Positions 10,183 through 19,559 are shown, numbered from the stretch's first letter. The stretch: DNA of 31,319 nucleotides from Paulinella micropora (GCA_009731375.1 BJOX01000125.1:790222-821540), one strand, 5' to 3'. Numbers and translations: made by a program. Notes: a model not told the origin generated them from the letters alone.

Positions 10183-10758
10183 CTATCCGATACTTCTAAT
10201 CTCGCTGTCTAACATCTTTTCTACTTGACCGTCGTCAAAGACTACGAAGTGGCTGGGCTTAGGCATCTTACGGACTTTAAGTCTATCTCCCTTCTCGCAT
10301 GGTTCCAAGACTTTTCCTTCTCGTTTTACTGATTGCCAATTGTCTCCATATTCTTCCTTTGCCCATTCTTCTCCGAAAGCTACTCCCGGCACACTAACTC
10401 TCTCTCCTGTCAATGTAGCTGCTTTAATGGCTGCCTTCTTTTCTGGAAGTGGTTGTGTAACTGGTGTCCTAATCTTTGCTTCTTGTTTCCCTCTCACTAT
10501 TTTAGCTGATGTGATTTTGTCACTTTGCTCCCAAGTGAGGCCCTTATTGGGCGCGTCTCCCTCTACGTACCTCCTACTAGGGTGGTATGCTTCGGGGCTT
10601 TGCGCCTCTAACGATGTGACGGGTGTTAGCCCATCATCCTTGTTGTCAGCTAGTTCTACCTTTGACTCTGATGGGAGACCGGAATCTGGACCGTGAATTC
10701 CCTTGTCTTCCTGTAGCTCCTCATGTTTGTCTAACTCCCCCTCAACCTTAAGTTCGGG
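10183..10758 (-). pseudogene. copia pol: integrase-RT linker with an FDDG motif
   Basis: The frame is the same as the integrase core and is open except for one TAA (10759-10761) that separates them. The first ~90 codons are acidic and Ser/Pro-rich. The C-terminal half (WAKEEYGDNWQSVKREGKVL, then KPSHFVVFDDGQVEKML) resembles a small beta-rich SH3/Tudor-like module, a comparison made from the V-FDDG pattern only. This spacer joins integrase to RT in copia polyproteins and is usually poorly conserved. Its frame is broken at 10183 before RT begins in another frame. Confidence 0.7.
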
Positions 10759-11586
10759 TTAGTCTATTGGCTGTTCTAGCTGTCCGGTGTCACTACTCTC
10801 CCCCTCAGATTCCTCGTCGTCCCATCTGACTTCTCTGGGTGGGTGAGCATCCTTACCAACTACATTGGGGTCAAAGCGTACATTACGCACGTTAGTAATG
10901 ATCTTACGACCATCCCAAACTCTGTATAGTTCCTTAAACACATCGTATACAAGCAACATTATGCGTTTTCCCCTATAGTTTCCTTTCCCTACCTGCTTTC
11001 CTATATACATTACACCTAAACATCCTATAGGCTTTAGTTGTCGGATAGCTGGCTTGTAGCCTAGACATTGCTCAAAAGGCGAGGTGCCTTTCCTAGGTCC
11101 TGTCGTGGCCGGTAGAATGTTGTGCAAGGTTGTGGCGGTATGCTCCATCTCTGCCCAAAACTGTGGGGGCAAGTTAGCCTCGTATCGCATGGCCCGGGCT
11201 GGTCCGGCTGTGATGTCATTGACCTTCTCAGCTATGGGATCGCCATCTTTGTCACCTGGAGCACTAGTCTTCCAAATGAATTGAAGCGGCTTCCACCACT
11301 CTATGATTTCAGTTGGGACATCGAACTCATTATCGCAAGTGATCTGTCTGACTTTCCTGCCTGTCTGCCTCTCAAACCATGCAACAGCTTGCTTCAAACA
11401 CTCTACGAATTCGTTCTTGTAACGTAAGTAAAAATCCTTGATGTACCCCGAGTAATCGTCTGTCACGCAAGATTTATAGTACTTACCGTGAATTGACATG
11501 ACCGCCCACGGTCCGGAAGTATCTACATGCAAAATCTCACAGGGGTAACTCGCTCTACTAATTCTATTAACCTTAAATCGGGGCAA
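10759..11586 (-). pseudogene. copia pol: integrase catalytic core
   Basis: This 275-codon open stretch has the rve core. The catalytic triad is visible as D22 in ILHVDTSGP, D85 in ITCDNEF and E120 in DPIAEKVND (34 residues between the last two). CVTDDYSGY matches the DDYSRY motif, FWAEMEHTATTLHNILP matches the WAEAxxxAxYLxNRxP motif, and GCLGVMYIG to YRVWDGRKI matches the C-terminal copia integrase pattern. The core itself looks intact. The protein would insert cDNA into the host genome. It ends at a TAA after QPID, beyond which the same frame stays open. Confidence 0.93.
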
Positions 11587-11840
11587 CTGTGACTTAAGCT
11601 TTCCCCATCATACAGGCTTCACAAAATCTAACTCTATCTTCGTTTCCTGTCACTTTTCTACCAATTGCCTTGCCTTGCCTAATGCATAGGTCTTTGGTAA
11701 CTCCTTATGACCACTACACTGATGTATGACATAAATGTCAATTGGTTTACCCTTCGAATTCTTGCCTTTCTCAGGATACATAGCATATAATACCCTGCCT
11801 CTAGCTTCCTCACTCTCACTTACTCTCGCTTGTTTGCTCT
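11587..11840 (-). pseudogene. copia pol: integrase N-terminal HHCC zinc finger (frameshifted)
   Basis: HQCSGH (codons at 11707-11724, the H-X4-H half) and FCEACMMGK (Cys codons 11621-11623 and 11612-11614, the C-X2-C half) form the GAG-pre-integrase zinc finger. The two halves are in different frames, and the integrase core returns to the frame of the first. Two small opposite indels, near 11650 and 11600, therefore compensate. The interval between 11840 and 11874 also contains stops. Confidence 0.85.
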
Positions 11841-11873
11841 CTTTTTCTATCTCTTTGGGGCTTCCCGCCCCGC

Positions 11874-12182
11874 CTACCCCGTCTTCTTATTCCTCTCTTT
11901 CACTTTGGGGTCGTAACGCTCGTTTATGTTGAGGGGCTTATCCTTTTCGTTGTCCCAGCGATAAAGCATGCCAGGTGTCAGTCTCCACCTCACGATCACG
12001 TCACTTTCTTTTATCCTTATGGGGTGCTTAAGGATTAGTAGTTGCCCGTTCTGGTGAATGATAGACCGATGATGGTTGTGGTCCATGTTTCCTGTAGACA
12101 TGATGTTAACCGGTACCCTAGTGTCTAACAGCATATCTTTCTTTACCAAAACTGGCTTTCCCGATCCATCGATTCTTGTCAA
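11874..12182 (-). pseudogene. copia pol: protease C-terminal part / pre-integrase
   Basis: The frame carries KKDMLLDTRVPVNIMSTGNM, close to the copia pattern in which a VLxVPxxxxNLISVGxL motif follows the protease active site, and later RLTPGMLYRWD, matching the GxLYxL motif before the HHCC finger. It overlaps the previous protease frame near 12180 but in a different phase, indicating a one-base frameshift there. Confidence 0.82.
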
Positions 12183-12391
12183 TGATCATCGTGCTTTCCC
12201 CATTCTCTCACTGTACTCTCTCCGTTTCCGGTGACTAAGCTAACGGGTTCTATCTCTCGAACGTTGCGCAAGATGTGTGGTGTACAGGCTATGTCTCTTG
12301 ACGATCCATTGTCCTGCACTATCATCTTTTCTTTTCGACCTACTCTACCATGAGCTTGTGGTCCTGCTCCTCGCCCTTCTCTTTCTCTCAC
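12179..12391 (-). pseudogene. copia pol: aspartic protease, active-site part
   Basis: MIVQDNGSSRDIAC lines up with the copia protease signature W-x-L-D-S-G-A-S-x-H-I. The aspartate is kept, but the DSG/DTG triad reads DNG (codons 12305-12313), one G-to-A step from DSG. VSLVTGNGES matches the VxLADGxxxxV strand after it. The protease normally cleaves the Gag-Pol polyprotein. With DNG and the downstream frameshift this copy would not be expected to work. Confidence 0.82.
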
Positions 12392-12687
12392 TTCTGAAGC
12401 CTTTCTTTCCTTTCTCGCTCGAACTTCTCCTCGTGCAGCCAGTCCAGCTCTTCTCGTGCTTCACAGTACGATCTATAGCTTATGGGTACACCTGCCCTAA
12501 TCTCATCTGAGTTTCTAGAGTGTTCTAGGTTTTCCGGGTCATCCTCGTCTTCCTCTTCCGGGTCTGAGTGTCCGTCTATTTCCCGTCTCTTCCTATCAAA
12601 CTCTTTTCTCTTCTGTGCTGCCTGTTCTGGACTGAAGAACTTATGGGCATCGTCTGAGTGTAACTTACGCAAATATGCGTTCAACAA
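12388..12687 (-). pseudogene. copia gag/pol linker, segment 2 (acidic, coiled-coil-like)
   Basis: A ~99-codon frame reads LRKLHSDDAHKFFSPEQAAQ, a DPEEEDEDDPENLEH acidic run, then Glu/Arg/Lys-rich sequence that could form a helix. It is preceded in another frame by YYDPDGKENEF, so a frameshift probably lies near 12690. No known domain is recognised. Its place between the zinc knuckle and the protease assigns it to the gag-pro linker. Confidence 0.65.
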
Positions 12688-12722
12688 AACTCGTTCTCTT
12701 TACCGTCTGGGTCATAATACAG

Positions 12723-13652
12723 TCATTCTTTGACTACTATCGGTTCTGCTCCCTTCGTCAGTGTGTATATCAACCTAGCTATCTCTGTCTTCTCACGTCT
12801 TGGATGTCCTTCGCTATGTCTGAACTCACACTCCCACTTAGCTCTTTCCTTACCTTTCGTGCTTTCAGTGTTCTTCGCTGCTCTCTTCTCTATGACTGTT
12901 TCTCTCGTGATCAATGGTGTGTCTGCTGCATGTTTCAGAAATACTTCGTTCACAGCCCAAAACACATCTGCCAGCAGTCCATCTACATCAGCCACTCTCT
13001 CTCCTTCCTTCTTCGTCATTCTCACGACATCTCCTGTTTCATCGTCTAGTACACACAGGTTGTTCAGCTGTTCACTTATTCTCTTAAAGTCCTCAAAGCC
13101 TATCACCTTTCCGTGTTGTGTGTCTCTTTTACTCCCACAGGTGTGTTGTGTGTGTGTGTCACTTGTTGGCTGTCCCTGTGAATCTATACTGTCTCCTACC
13201 CTGTCTAACGGGGACGGACCTTGTGGTAGCAGCGATGGGGGCCAGGACTTCCCTTCTCTTGTCCCGCCTATACGCTCAACAGCCTCCGTGAATGTTGCCC
13301 CCTTTTCAGCCCTAGTCCCGCCGCTCCCTGGCTCGTTGCCTGGCAAAACAGCATCATTCCGTGAAACTGCACTAACTACTTTCTTACCGGGTTTTTCGAC
13401 ACTTTGCTTGTCTTTTCCCCCGATATTTGCGAAACTTAGCGAGTTCTTCTTCCCGGGTTTTGCCGTATCTTTTAGCGAAACTTGCTGTGCACTCGCCCCC
13501 TTTCCCTCCCTCTCTCTCAGTATTCTGATCATGAGACTCACTCTCTGATGGATAGTCACGGGAAGGGCGTGGGCGACGTGATGGGTCTTGTGATAGATCA
13601 ATTGACGGAAATTGGGGGTCTTGACGGGCATGATACCCGCACAAATCTGCAT
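12723..13652 (-). pseudogene. copia gag/pol linker, segment 1 (unidentified ~300 codons)
   Basis: This is the longest open frame of the element (309 codons from an ATG at 13652). It is Lys/Arg/Glu-rich, with VIGFEDFKRISEQLNNLCVL and DVDGLLADVFWAVNEVFLKH looking like amphipathic helices in the C-terminal half. The overlapping frame at 13384-13644 also looks protein-like (YADLCGYHARQDPQFPSIDL), so the first ~90 codons may belong to that frame with a frameshift near 13400. It ends with VVKE and a TGA at 12723, followed in frame by LYYDPDGKEN. Typical copia elements have no domain of this size here, and I recognise no family. Confidence 0.6.
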
Positions 13653-13680
13653 ACGCTAGCCTTTTTGCTTCCTCCCCTGC

Positions 13681-14050
13681 TTACCCCAACTCCCCCCCCG
13701 TCCAAATTTCACTCCACACTGTTCTCCCTTCCAGTTTAGCCCTTGACAACGAATGGTTGTGGGCCTGTTGTGTTGCTCTTTGGAGTGGATGTAGTGAGAT
13801 GTGGTGTTTCTTTCTTTCTCTGTCTAGAGTTCTGAGGGGGTGTGGGTGTCGGTTTCTCTTGTTCTTTCCGTTTCTCTTTCTCGTTTGAATGCGAGGGTTT
13901 TGGTTGCAATGGTGAGGGTTGCACGCGTTGCGTGTCGTGTGAGGTGGTGAGGGCAGGAGTAGTTGTTGTAGAGGTGTCGGGGTGTTGGGCATTAGTGAGA
14001 GTGCGTTGTGGAGGGTTGTGGGGTCTGTCTCGGAGTATGTCTCGAGCCAA
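13681..14050 (-). pseudogene. copia gag-region Pro/Thr/Lys-rich linker
   Basis: Two overlapping minus-strand frames (13736-14050 and 13681-14065) are both Pro/Thr/Asn/Lys-rich and without domains, so the original frame cannot be decided. The position between the zinc knuckle and the ~300-codon linker suggests a disordered part of the polyprotein. Confidence 0.45.
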
Positions 14051-14065
14051 TGGAGCACTCGACAG

Positions 14066-14066
14066 T

Positions 14067-14108
<42 letters not shown>

Positions 14109-14118
14109 NNNNNNNNNN
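14066..14118. repeat. Poly-C tract (~42 bp) abutting a 10-N gap
   Basis: C-run 14066-14107, then a G and N's at 14109-14118. It sits inside the copia internal region and interrupts it. A long homopolymer next to an N-gap is a likely sequencing or assembly artefact. Confidence 0.85.
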
Positions 14119-14139
14119 TTCCAAGGGTTTGTTCTTACT

Positions 14140-14590
14140 TTACTCCTTTTGAGGCTCACTATTCTCCTCGCCCTCTTGCTCAGCTTCACGAGCAATTATG
14201 CTTTCCCCACTTTTGATGTTTACCTCCGTTGCATCCTCGCTACCATCCATAATGACTAGCCCATACTCCTCCTCTTCAGAGCTGTCTTTCCACTCAGACT
14301 TGTCTCCTTCTTCCTCTTCACCCTCCTCTCCTACTTCTCCTCTCATAAGAGTAACTCCTTTGGCTCCTTCCTTACGAAATTTGCCACTCTTGTCTCTATG
14401 CTTTCCTTTCAAGGAGTTAGAGTGTCTTTTGAAGGAGTTAGAGTGAGCTGACTTTGAACTGGTTCGTTTGGGGTTTGGCTTTAGTTTGGGGCAAAAACGC
14501 TTAGTATGCCCAGTTTGATAGCAGTTGTAGCATGTTACCGTCAGCCACCATTCCTGCTCTGAGCTATCACCCCCATTTGCTTTCGCCCTT
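14140..14590 (-). pseudogene. copia gag C-terminus with CCHC zinc knuckle
   Basis: The knuckle CYNCYQTGHTKRFC lies at 14491-14532 and fits C-X2-C-X4-H-X4-C exactly. It is the nucleocapsid motif that binds element RNA. It is preceded by basic Arg/Lys/Glu-rich sequence and followed by a Lys/Ser-rich stretch containing a duplicated HSNS block, then a strongly acidic tail (GEEGEEEEGDKSEWKDSSEE) that ends at a stop at 14140. The frame differs from that of the N-terminal gag ORF, so at least one indel lies between 14740 and 14590. Confidence 0.85.
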
Positions 14591-14819
14591 TCTCCCTTTC
14601 GCGTTCTTTGTCCATTTCTTGTGTTTCTCTCTCTTTTCTCCTTTCTCTCCTCCCTCTCCCTCTCCTAGCAGTAGATTCGCTTCCTTACCCTCTCTCTTTC
14701 TCTCTCTCCTACGTTCTTTTCTGAGCCTCTTCTGCTTAGCTTGCCAGTGTCAGCACGTAAATTTCTCTTGCCGATTCTACCATGTCATCACGCGATGGCC
14801 TGATTGCTGCTGCTAATCT

Positions 14820-15692
14820 CTAATGATCATTGAGGTATGTAGGCCCATAGGCCTCATGCTCAGCTAGCTTCTCTAACAACCCATTCACTGCTTCCTCTGG
14901 CTCAAAGGCCTTCCCTCTCAAGGCCTCTAGCCAGTTCTTCTGCAGTAGATGTTGTGTTAGATACTCATCCATATCCTCTGTCGGTCTCGGTCTCATCTCT
15001 TTAAATGCTTTCTCTTCGATATATCTTGCCGCACCACTTAGATTACCGTATTTCTCCTTTACAATGCAGACTTTTTCAAACGGGCAATGAACCTTTTTGC
15101 TGCGCAGATATTGTATCACTTTAGCATCCGAAAATGCTGTCGTGACGAGAAGTTGAAACATTCTGCAGCGATGCAGATATTGCTGTTCTTCTCTGTACTT
15201 GTTCTTTCTTAGCAAATACACATCTTTTTTGGTTCTTGTCATCGCCATCTTCTTCTTTCTGATTGCTATGTCCTCCCATACTTTCTTCTCTTCCTTCGTC
15301 ATGTCTTTCCAGTTGGGTAGTTTGTCTGTCGGCTTTTGTTCTGGTGGTGTTCGGCTATCTCTCTGTCTCTGTTGTCGTGGTTGTTGTGTTTCGTCTTCTT
15401 CGTCTGATCCCTCTGGTGTGTCCACCTCGTGTGGTTCTCTCGGTTTATCCATTTCTTCTGCTTTTCTCATCCTGTCTCTATCAAAACCATATTTCATCTT
15501 TGCCGCTTTATGGTCTTTAAAAGCATCATGGAACATGTCCCCGAGAGTTGTGCTAATACCATAGGCATACTCCTCTATCTGATAATAGCAACTCTGCAAA
15601 TCTTTTTTGTTTCCGCTAAACACCGGTGTGTGAGACATCAACTGTCTCATGCTAACTGCATGGTGCCGAAAATCGTTTCCCCAGCGGCTCAT
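14820..15692 (-). pseudogene. copia gag, N-terminal and central part
   Basis: A 290-codon frame begins with an ATG at 15690-15692 that sits inside the primer-binding site; a later in-frame ATG (MRQLMSHTPVFSG) is an alternative start. The N-terminal third includes an acidic EGSDEEDET run and a Gln/Arg/Pro-rich linker. The C-terminal part (FQLLVTTAFSDAKVIQYL to EEAVNGLLEKLAEHEAYGP) has the helical pattern of copia Gag (UBN2-like, by resemblance). The frame meets TAG at 14820 but stays protein-like for ~27 further codons to a TAA, then TAG, so the gene is broken by nonsense mutations before the zinc knuckle. Gag would form the virus-like particle. Confidence 0.85.
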
Positions 15693-15696
15693 AACC
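15678..15696 (-). promoter_or_regulatory. Primer-binding site, half-tRNA type
   Basis: Directly after the 5' LTR terminus (minus strand CAAC/G) comes GGTTATGAGCCGCTGGGG. Drosophila copia has GGTTATGGGCCC at the same place, complementary to the anticodon arm of initiator tRNA-Met and primed by a 5' half-tRNA. GGTTATG is complementary to CATAACC, which includes the CAU anticodon of tRNA-Met. The copia comparison is from established knowledge; use of a Met half-tRNA here is inferred. Confidence 0.75.
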
Positions 15697-16030
15697 GTTG
15701 ATTAGGTAATTACCCGATCATTCACGCACCTAATACCTTTACACTCCGGTTTGCTGAGGGACTCCGTTAGAAGCCACGATGCCAATCGACACTTTTAATC
15801 AGCAAGTGTTTAGCAGAACTGACAAACTCAAAGGTAATAACGAAACTGAAATATAGTCCGCACGACTGTAATTATTACACAATTGTTATTGTCCAATCCT
15901 GAATGCCAATATAGACCGTTACGTCCGTTACCATTATTGACTAGAACTATACGGTCATTCGACTATACGAATAAATTACTTACCAGTCACAAAGTAATGA
16001 CTAATAGTAAACGTAGTTATCCTACCAACG
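15697..16030 (-). mobile_element. 5' LTR of the copia element
   Basis: ~334 bp with short terminal inverted repeats: minus strand begins CGTTGGTAGG and ends CCTAATCAACG. This parallels TGTTGG...CAACA of Drosophila copia. The right ~168 bp recur in the 3' LTR (7842-7989) and the left ~160 bp recur inverted at 6745-6892. The LTR would carry promoter and polyadenylation signals; no clear TATA box or AATAAA could be singled out. Confidence 0.9.
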
Positions 16031-16139
16031 GAAAAATGCACCCCCTGCTCCTCAATCCCCATGGAGGGACAGAGATGGTGCGTTGAACTTAGTCCGAACT
16101 ACGATTCCCTGTGTCCCCATACCCCAGGCTAACTTGGAC

Positions 16140-16445
16140 ATGACGGGACAAACGGGATGGCCCGCCTCTCCTGCCAACCAAGCACAACAGTTCTCATTCC
16201 CAATCGCCGCCCCTCATATTCATAATAATATGTACGTGGACATAAAGAATTGGACGAGGGCCACCATGGTGGTGGAGGCAAAGGACAGGGTGCTAGGCTT
16301 GAGCTCCACTGGCCCCCGGTTCGTGGAAACCAAATCTATTGCGGACCTTGTCACACTGTGGGAGGATGTGTGTCTCTTTCGGGACAGACTTCTTGATGAG
16401 GCTTGGCCAACAACAATTGTGCTTGGAAGTAACGGCAGGAAATGA
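16140..16445 (+). CDS. Hypothetical protein, ~101 codons, next to the LTR
   Basis: The open frame is ATG-started at 16140 and stays open upstream to 16017, inside the LTR end. The composition is balanced and protein-like, unlike the repeat frames around it: NNMYVDIKNWTRATMVVEAK, DRVLGLSSTGPRFVETKSIA and DLVTLWEDVCLFRDRL suggest beta strands followed by an amphipathic helix. I recognise no family. It could be an exon, or part of another mobile element, into which or beside which the copia element inserted. No splice sites, signal peptide or membrane segment are evident. An overlapping minus frame (16220-16453) is less convincing. Confidence 0.35.
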   Translation: MTGQTGWPASPANQAQQFSFPIAAPHIHNNMYVDIKNWTRATMVVEAKDRVLGLSSTGPRFVETKSIADLVTLWEDVCLFRDRLLDEAWPTTIVLGSNGRK

Positions 16446-17575
16446 CAGGACAAGTGTGTATTGTTGTATGAAAACGAATTTGGATGTCTGTGTAGTCTGC
16501 AGTAGGATGATAGATAGGGAATATGAAGTGGTTTGCAGGGCCTGAGGTGTATGAGGTGTGAGGGTCCATTACGATAGTTTTCGTCTGTTCCCTTTCACAC
16601 ACAACCAATTACCTTCTACCCCCTTTTCCTACCTCTGTGTACTGTCCGCACACCATATTTACTGTCACAGGTTGTGAGTGTTGTGTGGGAAGAGGGGACA
16701 ATGGTAGCCTCAGGGTATGTAGAGGTGTCAACAGGGATGATGCGCGAGTGTTTGTTTGCAACACGTGACGGTTCTATCCACCGTTTGTGTGTGGTAAAAG
16801 CGTGAGCAAAGTATGTACAGGACACACGCCTCCTCCCTCTATATTCCTCTATCAATCTTGTGCAATGTATCCTCTCCCTTAGTTATACGTTGCAAAGAAT
16901 AGGAGAAGTTTATGGACTGGTCGCATTGGTGTAAAGGAAAACAGGTATGGGACTCCACTTTTGCCGCCGCGCCGGTTCTGGTCCGAGGCTAAAATAATAT
17001 ATTCAGTTATTGATGTCTCTTCTTTAATACATCCAAATTAAACCACTCCGCTAGTAACCCAATGAAGTCTTCCGACCTTAGCTTGTATAAATAAGGATAA
17101 TGGGAAAATGCCACTGGGAGATTAGTGGCGGAGCCAAAAACAACCAAGGCAAACACCAGCCGCCCAATGCCCGTGGTCCGGTCTAACGATAATATATTCC
17201 AGTCTTAAAAATGTAACGGCCACTTCTAGTAATATTATCGTTACCCTGTTAAGAGGGTTGTTAATATTAACGGCCTCTTATTAATATTGTGCCTGGATTG
17301 ACATCGTGGCAGGGGTATATTAAAGTAGCACATATTTACCTATCTGCGCCTACAAGCCCGAGTCACCCGGCAGCCGAGGCTGTCTCTGGCTGGCAAACTT
17401 TACTGATCATTGTTAAACTTGAACCATGATGATGGTAATGTAGTATTAATTATATAGCCTACGGTAATATTAAACTTGATAACTTGATATTAATGTCGGA
17501 TGATATTGAAATTACATATATGTATATTAAAAAAAATAATAATAATAAATATTGCTGGCGACGTTCAAGACGTCA

Positions 17576-17578
<3 letters not shown>
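16446..17578. other. Unique AT-rich sequence without recognised features
   Basis: No gene, RNA or mobile element is recognised. AATATT motifs are frequent and a perfect 12-bp palindrome GTTAATATTAAC occurs near 17258. A minus-strand frame at 16616-16855 has no recognisable content. Confidence 0.5.
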
Positions 17579-17625
<47 letters not shown>

Positions 17626-17659
17626 NNNNNNNNNNAAAAAAAAAAAAAAAAAAAAAAAA
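17579..17659. repeat. Poly-A tract split by a 10-N gap
   Basis: A-run 17579-17625, N's 17626-17635, A-run 17636-17659. It may be a retroposon tail or simply a homopolymer at which the assembly broke. No poly(A) signal is recognised just upstream. Confidence 0.85.
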
Positions 17660-17763
17660 GTTTTTCAGATTTTGGGTCAGATGCTTTTGGACTTTTGTTG
17701 AAGTTTTGATTTTGTGGAAGAATTTTTAATTTGTCATATTAACTGCTATATGCGTCCGCAAAA

Positions 17764-17896
17764 TGAAGAGAGAGAGAGAGACAGAGAGAGAGACACAGAG
17801 AGAGAGAGAAGAGAGAGAGAGAAAGTTTTTATTTTTTTTATTTAAAAAAGTTTTTATTTTTTTTAAAAAAAAAAAAAAAAAGGAGAGAGAGAGAGC

Positions 17897-17938
<42 letters not shown>

Positions 17939-18089
17939 AGAAAAGAGAAAGAAGGAGAAAGAAAGAGAGAGAAAGATAGAGAAAAAGAGAGAAAGAGAGA
18001 AAAAGAGAGAAAGAGAGAACGAGAGAGAGAACGAGAGAGAGAGAGCGAGAGAGATAGAGAGAGAGAGAGACACACACACACAGACAGTC

Positions 18090-18121
<32 letters not shown>

Positions 18122-18146
18122 TAAGAGAGAGAGAGAGAGAGAGATG

Positions 18147-18184
<38 letters not shown>

Positions 18185-18209
18185 CAGACAGATAGATAGA
18201 TAGACAGAC

Positions 18210-18289
<80 letters not shown>

Positions 18290-18371
18290 GGGTGGGTGGA
18301 TGGATGGATGGATGGATGGATAGATAGATGGATGGGTGGGTGGGTGGATGGATGGATGGATGGATAGATAA

Positions 18372-18441
<70 letters not shown>

Positions 18442-18447
18442 GGACAT

Positions 18448-18495
<48 letters not shown>

Positions 18496-18626
18496 GTAGG
18501 TAGGTAGGTGGGTAGATAGGTAGGTAGGTGGGTAGGTAGGTAGGTAGGTAGGTAGGTAGTAGGTAGGTAGGTGGGTAGGTAGTAGGTAGGTAGGTAGGTA
18601 GGTAGGTAGGTAGGTAGGTAGGTAGG

Positions 18627-18679
<53 letters not shown>

Positions 18680-18743
18680 GGATAGATGGATAGATAGATA
18701 TGGGGGAAGAGAGAGAGAGAGACTATTATTAAAACACATATAC

Positions 18744-18778
<35 letters not shown>

Positions 18779-18810
18779 AACACACACAAACACTCTCTCT
18801 CTCTCTCATA
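17764..18810. repeat. (AG)n, (GACA)n, (GATA)n, (GGTA)n and (CT)n compound microsatellite
   Basis: In order: GA-rich DNA with poly-T/poly-A blocks (17826-17880), (GACA)n near 17915-17938, CA/TG dinucleotides with an inverted ACACACAGACAGTCTGTGTGT core near 18070-18098, (GATA)n at ~18145-18490 with GGAT/GGGT variants, (GGTA)n at ~18490-18627, GATA again to ~18700, then CT and CA repeats to ~18808. Confidence 0.97.
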
Positions 18811-18901
18811 GGTATAAGGGTAGTAAGAATATAGGGTATAATATGTAACAGTGGATTTATGGCGAGCAGCACTTAGGCTCCCTGTCCAGTATAAGGGGTG
18901 C

Positions 18902-18905
<4 letters not shown>
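18811..18905. other. Short unique island between microsatellites
   Basis: About 95 bp of non-repetitive sequence lie between a CT tract and a GA tract. Nothing is recognised in it. Confidence 0.7.
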
Positions 18906-18951
<46 letters not shown>

Positions 18952-18978
18952 AAGAAAGAAAGAAAGAAAGAAAGAAAA

Positions 18979-19020
<42 letters not shown>

Positions 19021-19029
19021 AGAGGGAGG

Positions 19030-19061
<32 letters not shown>

Positions 19062-19084
19062 AAGAGAGACAGAGAGAGAGAGAG

Positions 19085-19131
<47 letters not shown>

Positions 19132-19224
19132 TCGAGAGAGAGATCGAGAGAGAGATCGAGAGAGAGATCGAGAGAGAGATCGAGAGAGAGATCGAGAGAG
19201 AGATCGAGATTGAGATCGAGAGAG

Positions 19225-19285
<61 letters not shown>

Positions 19286-19323
19286 ACAGACAGAGAGAGA
19301 GAGAGAGACAGAGAGACAGAGAG

Positions 19324-19364
<41 letters not shown>

Positions 19365-19440
19365 TAAGAGAGAGAGAGAGAGAGAGATAGAGAGAGAGAG
19401 AGATCTGTCTGTCTCTGTCTCTCTGTCTCTCTGTCTCTGC
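18906..19440. repeat. (AG)n microsatellite containing a 12-bp GATC minisatellite
   Basis: GA repeats with GAAA and GACA variants. From ~19129 to 19210 the motif AGAGAGATCGAG repeats seven to eight times at an exact 12-bp period, with ATCG at 19131, 19143, 19155, 19167, 19179, 19191 and 19203. Confidence 0.95.
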
Positions 19441-19526
19441 GTGTTTGTGTGTTTGTTTGTCTGTCTGTCTGTCTTCATTCTCTCTCTCGCTCTCTCTCTC
19501 TCTCTCTCGCTTTCGCGCTCTCTCTC

Positions 19527-19559
<33 letters not shown>

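Larger units (their letters stand above)
7842..16030 (-). mobile_element. Degenerate Ty1/copia-like LTR retrotransposon
   Basis: The element runs right to left: 5' LTR, primer-binding site, gag with CCHC knuckle, protease, integrase, reverse transcriptase, RNase H, polypurine tract and partial 3' LTR. Protease-integrase-RT-RNase H order is the Pseudoviridae (copia) hallmark; gypsy elements place integrase last. The span is ~8.2 kb, longer than a typical 5-kb copia element because of a long gag/pol linker and a ~540-bp 3' untranslated region. Frame changes and in-frame stops across gag and pol, a truncated 3' LTR and an altered protease active site show the copy is inactive. No target-site duplication can be tested because the left end is missing. 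Confidence 0.93.

Noticed and set aside
14066-14107. Poly-C tract as a functional element
   Set aside because: It directly abuts an N-gap and interrupts the retrotransposon; most likely a sequencing or assembly artefact.
16616-16855. 79-codon minus-strand frame
   Set aside because: Basic, low-information composition, no motif and no splice signals that add support.
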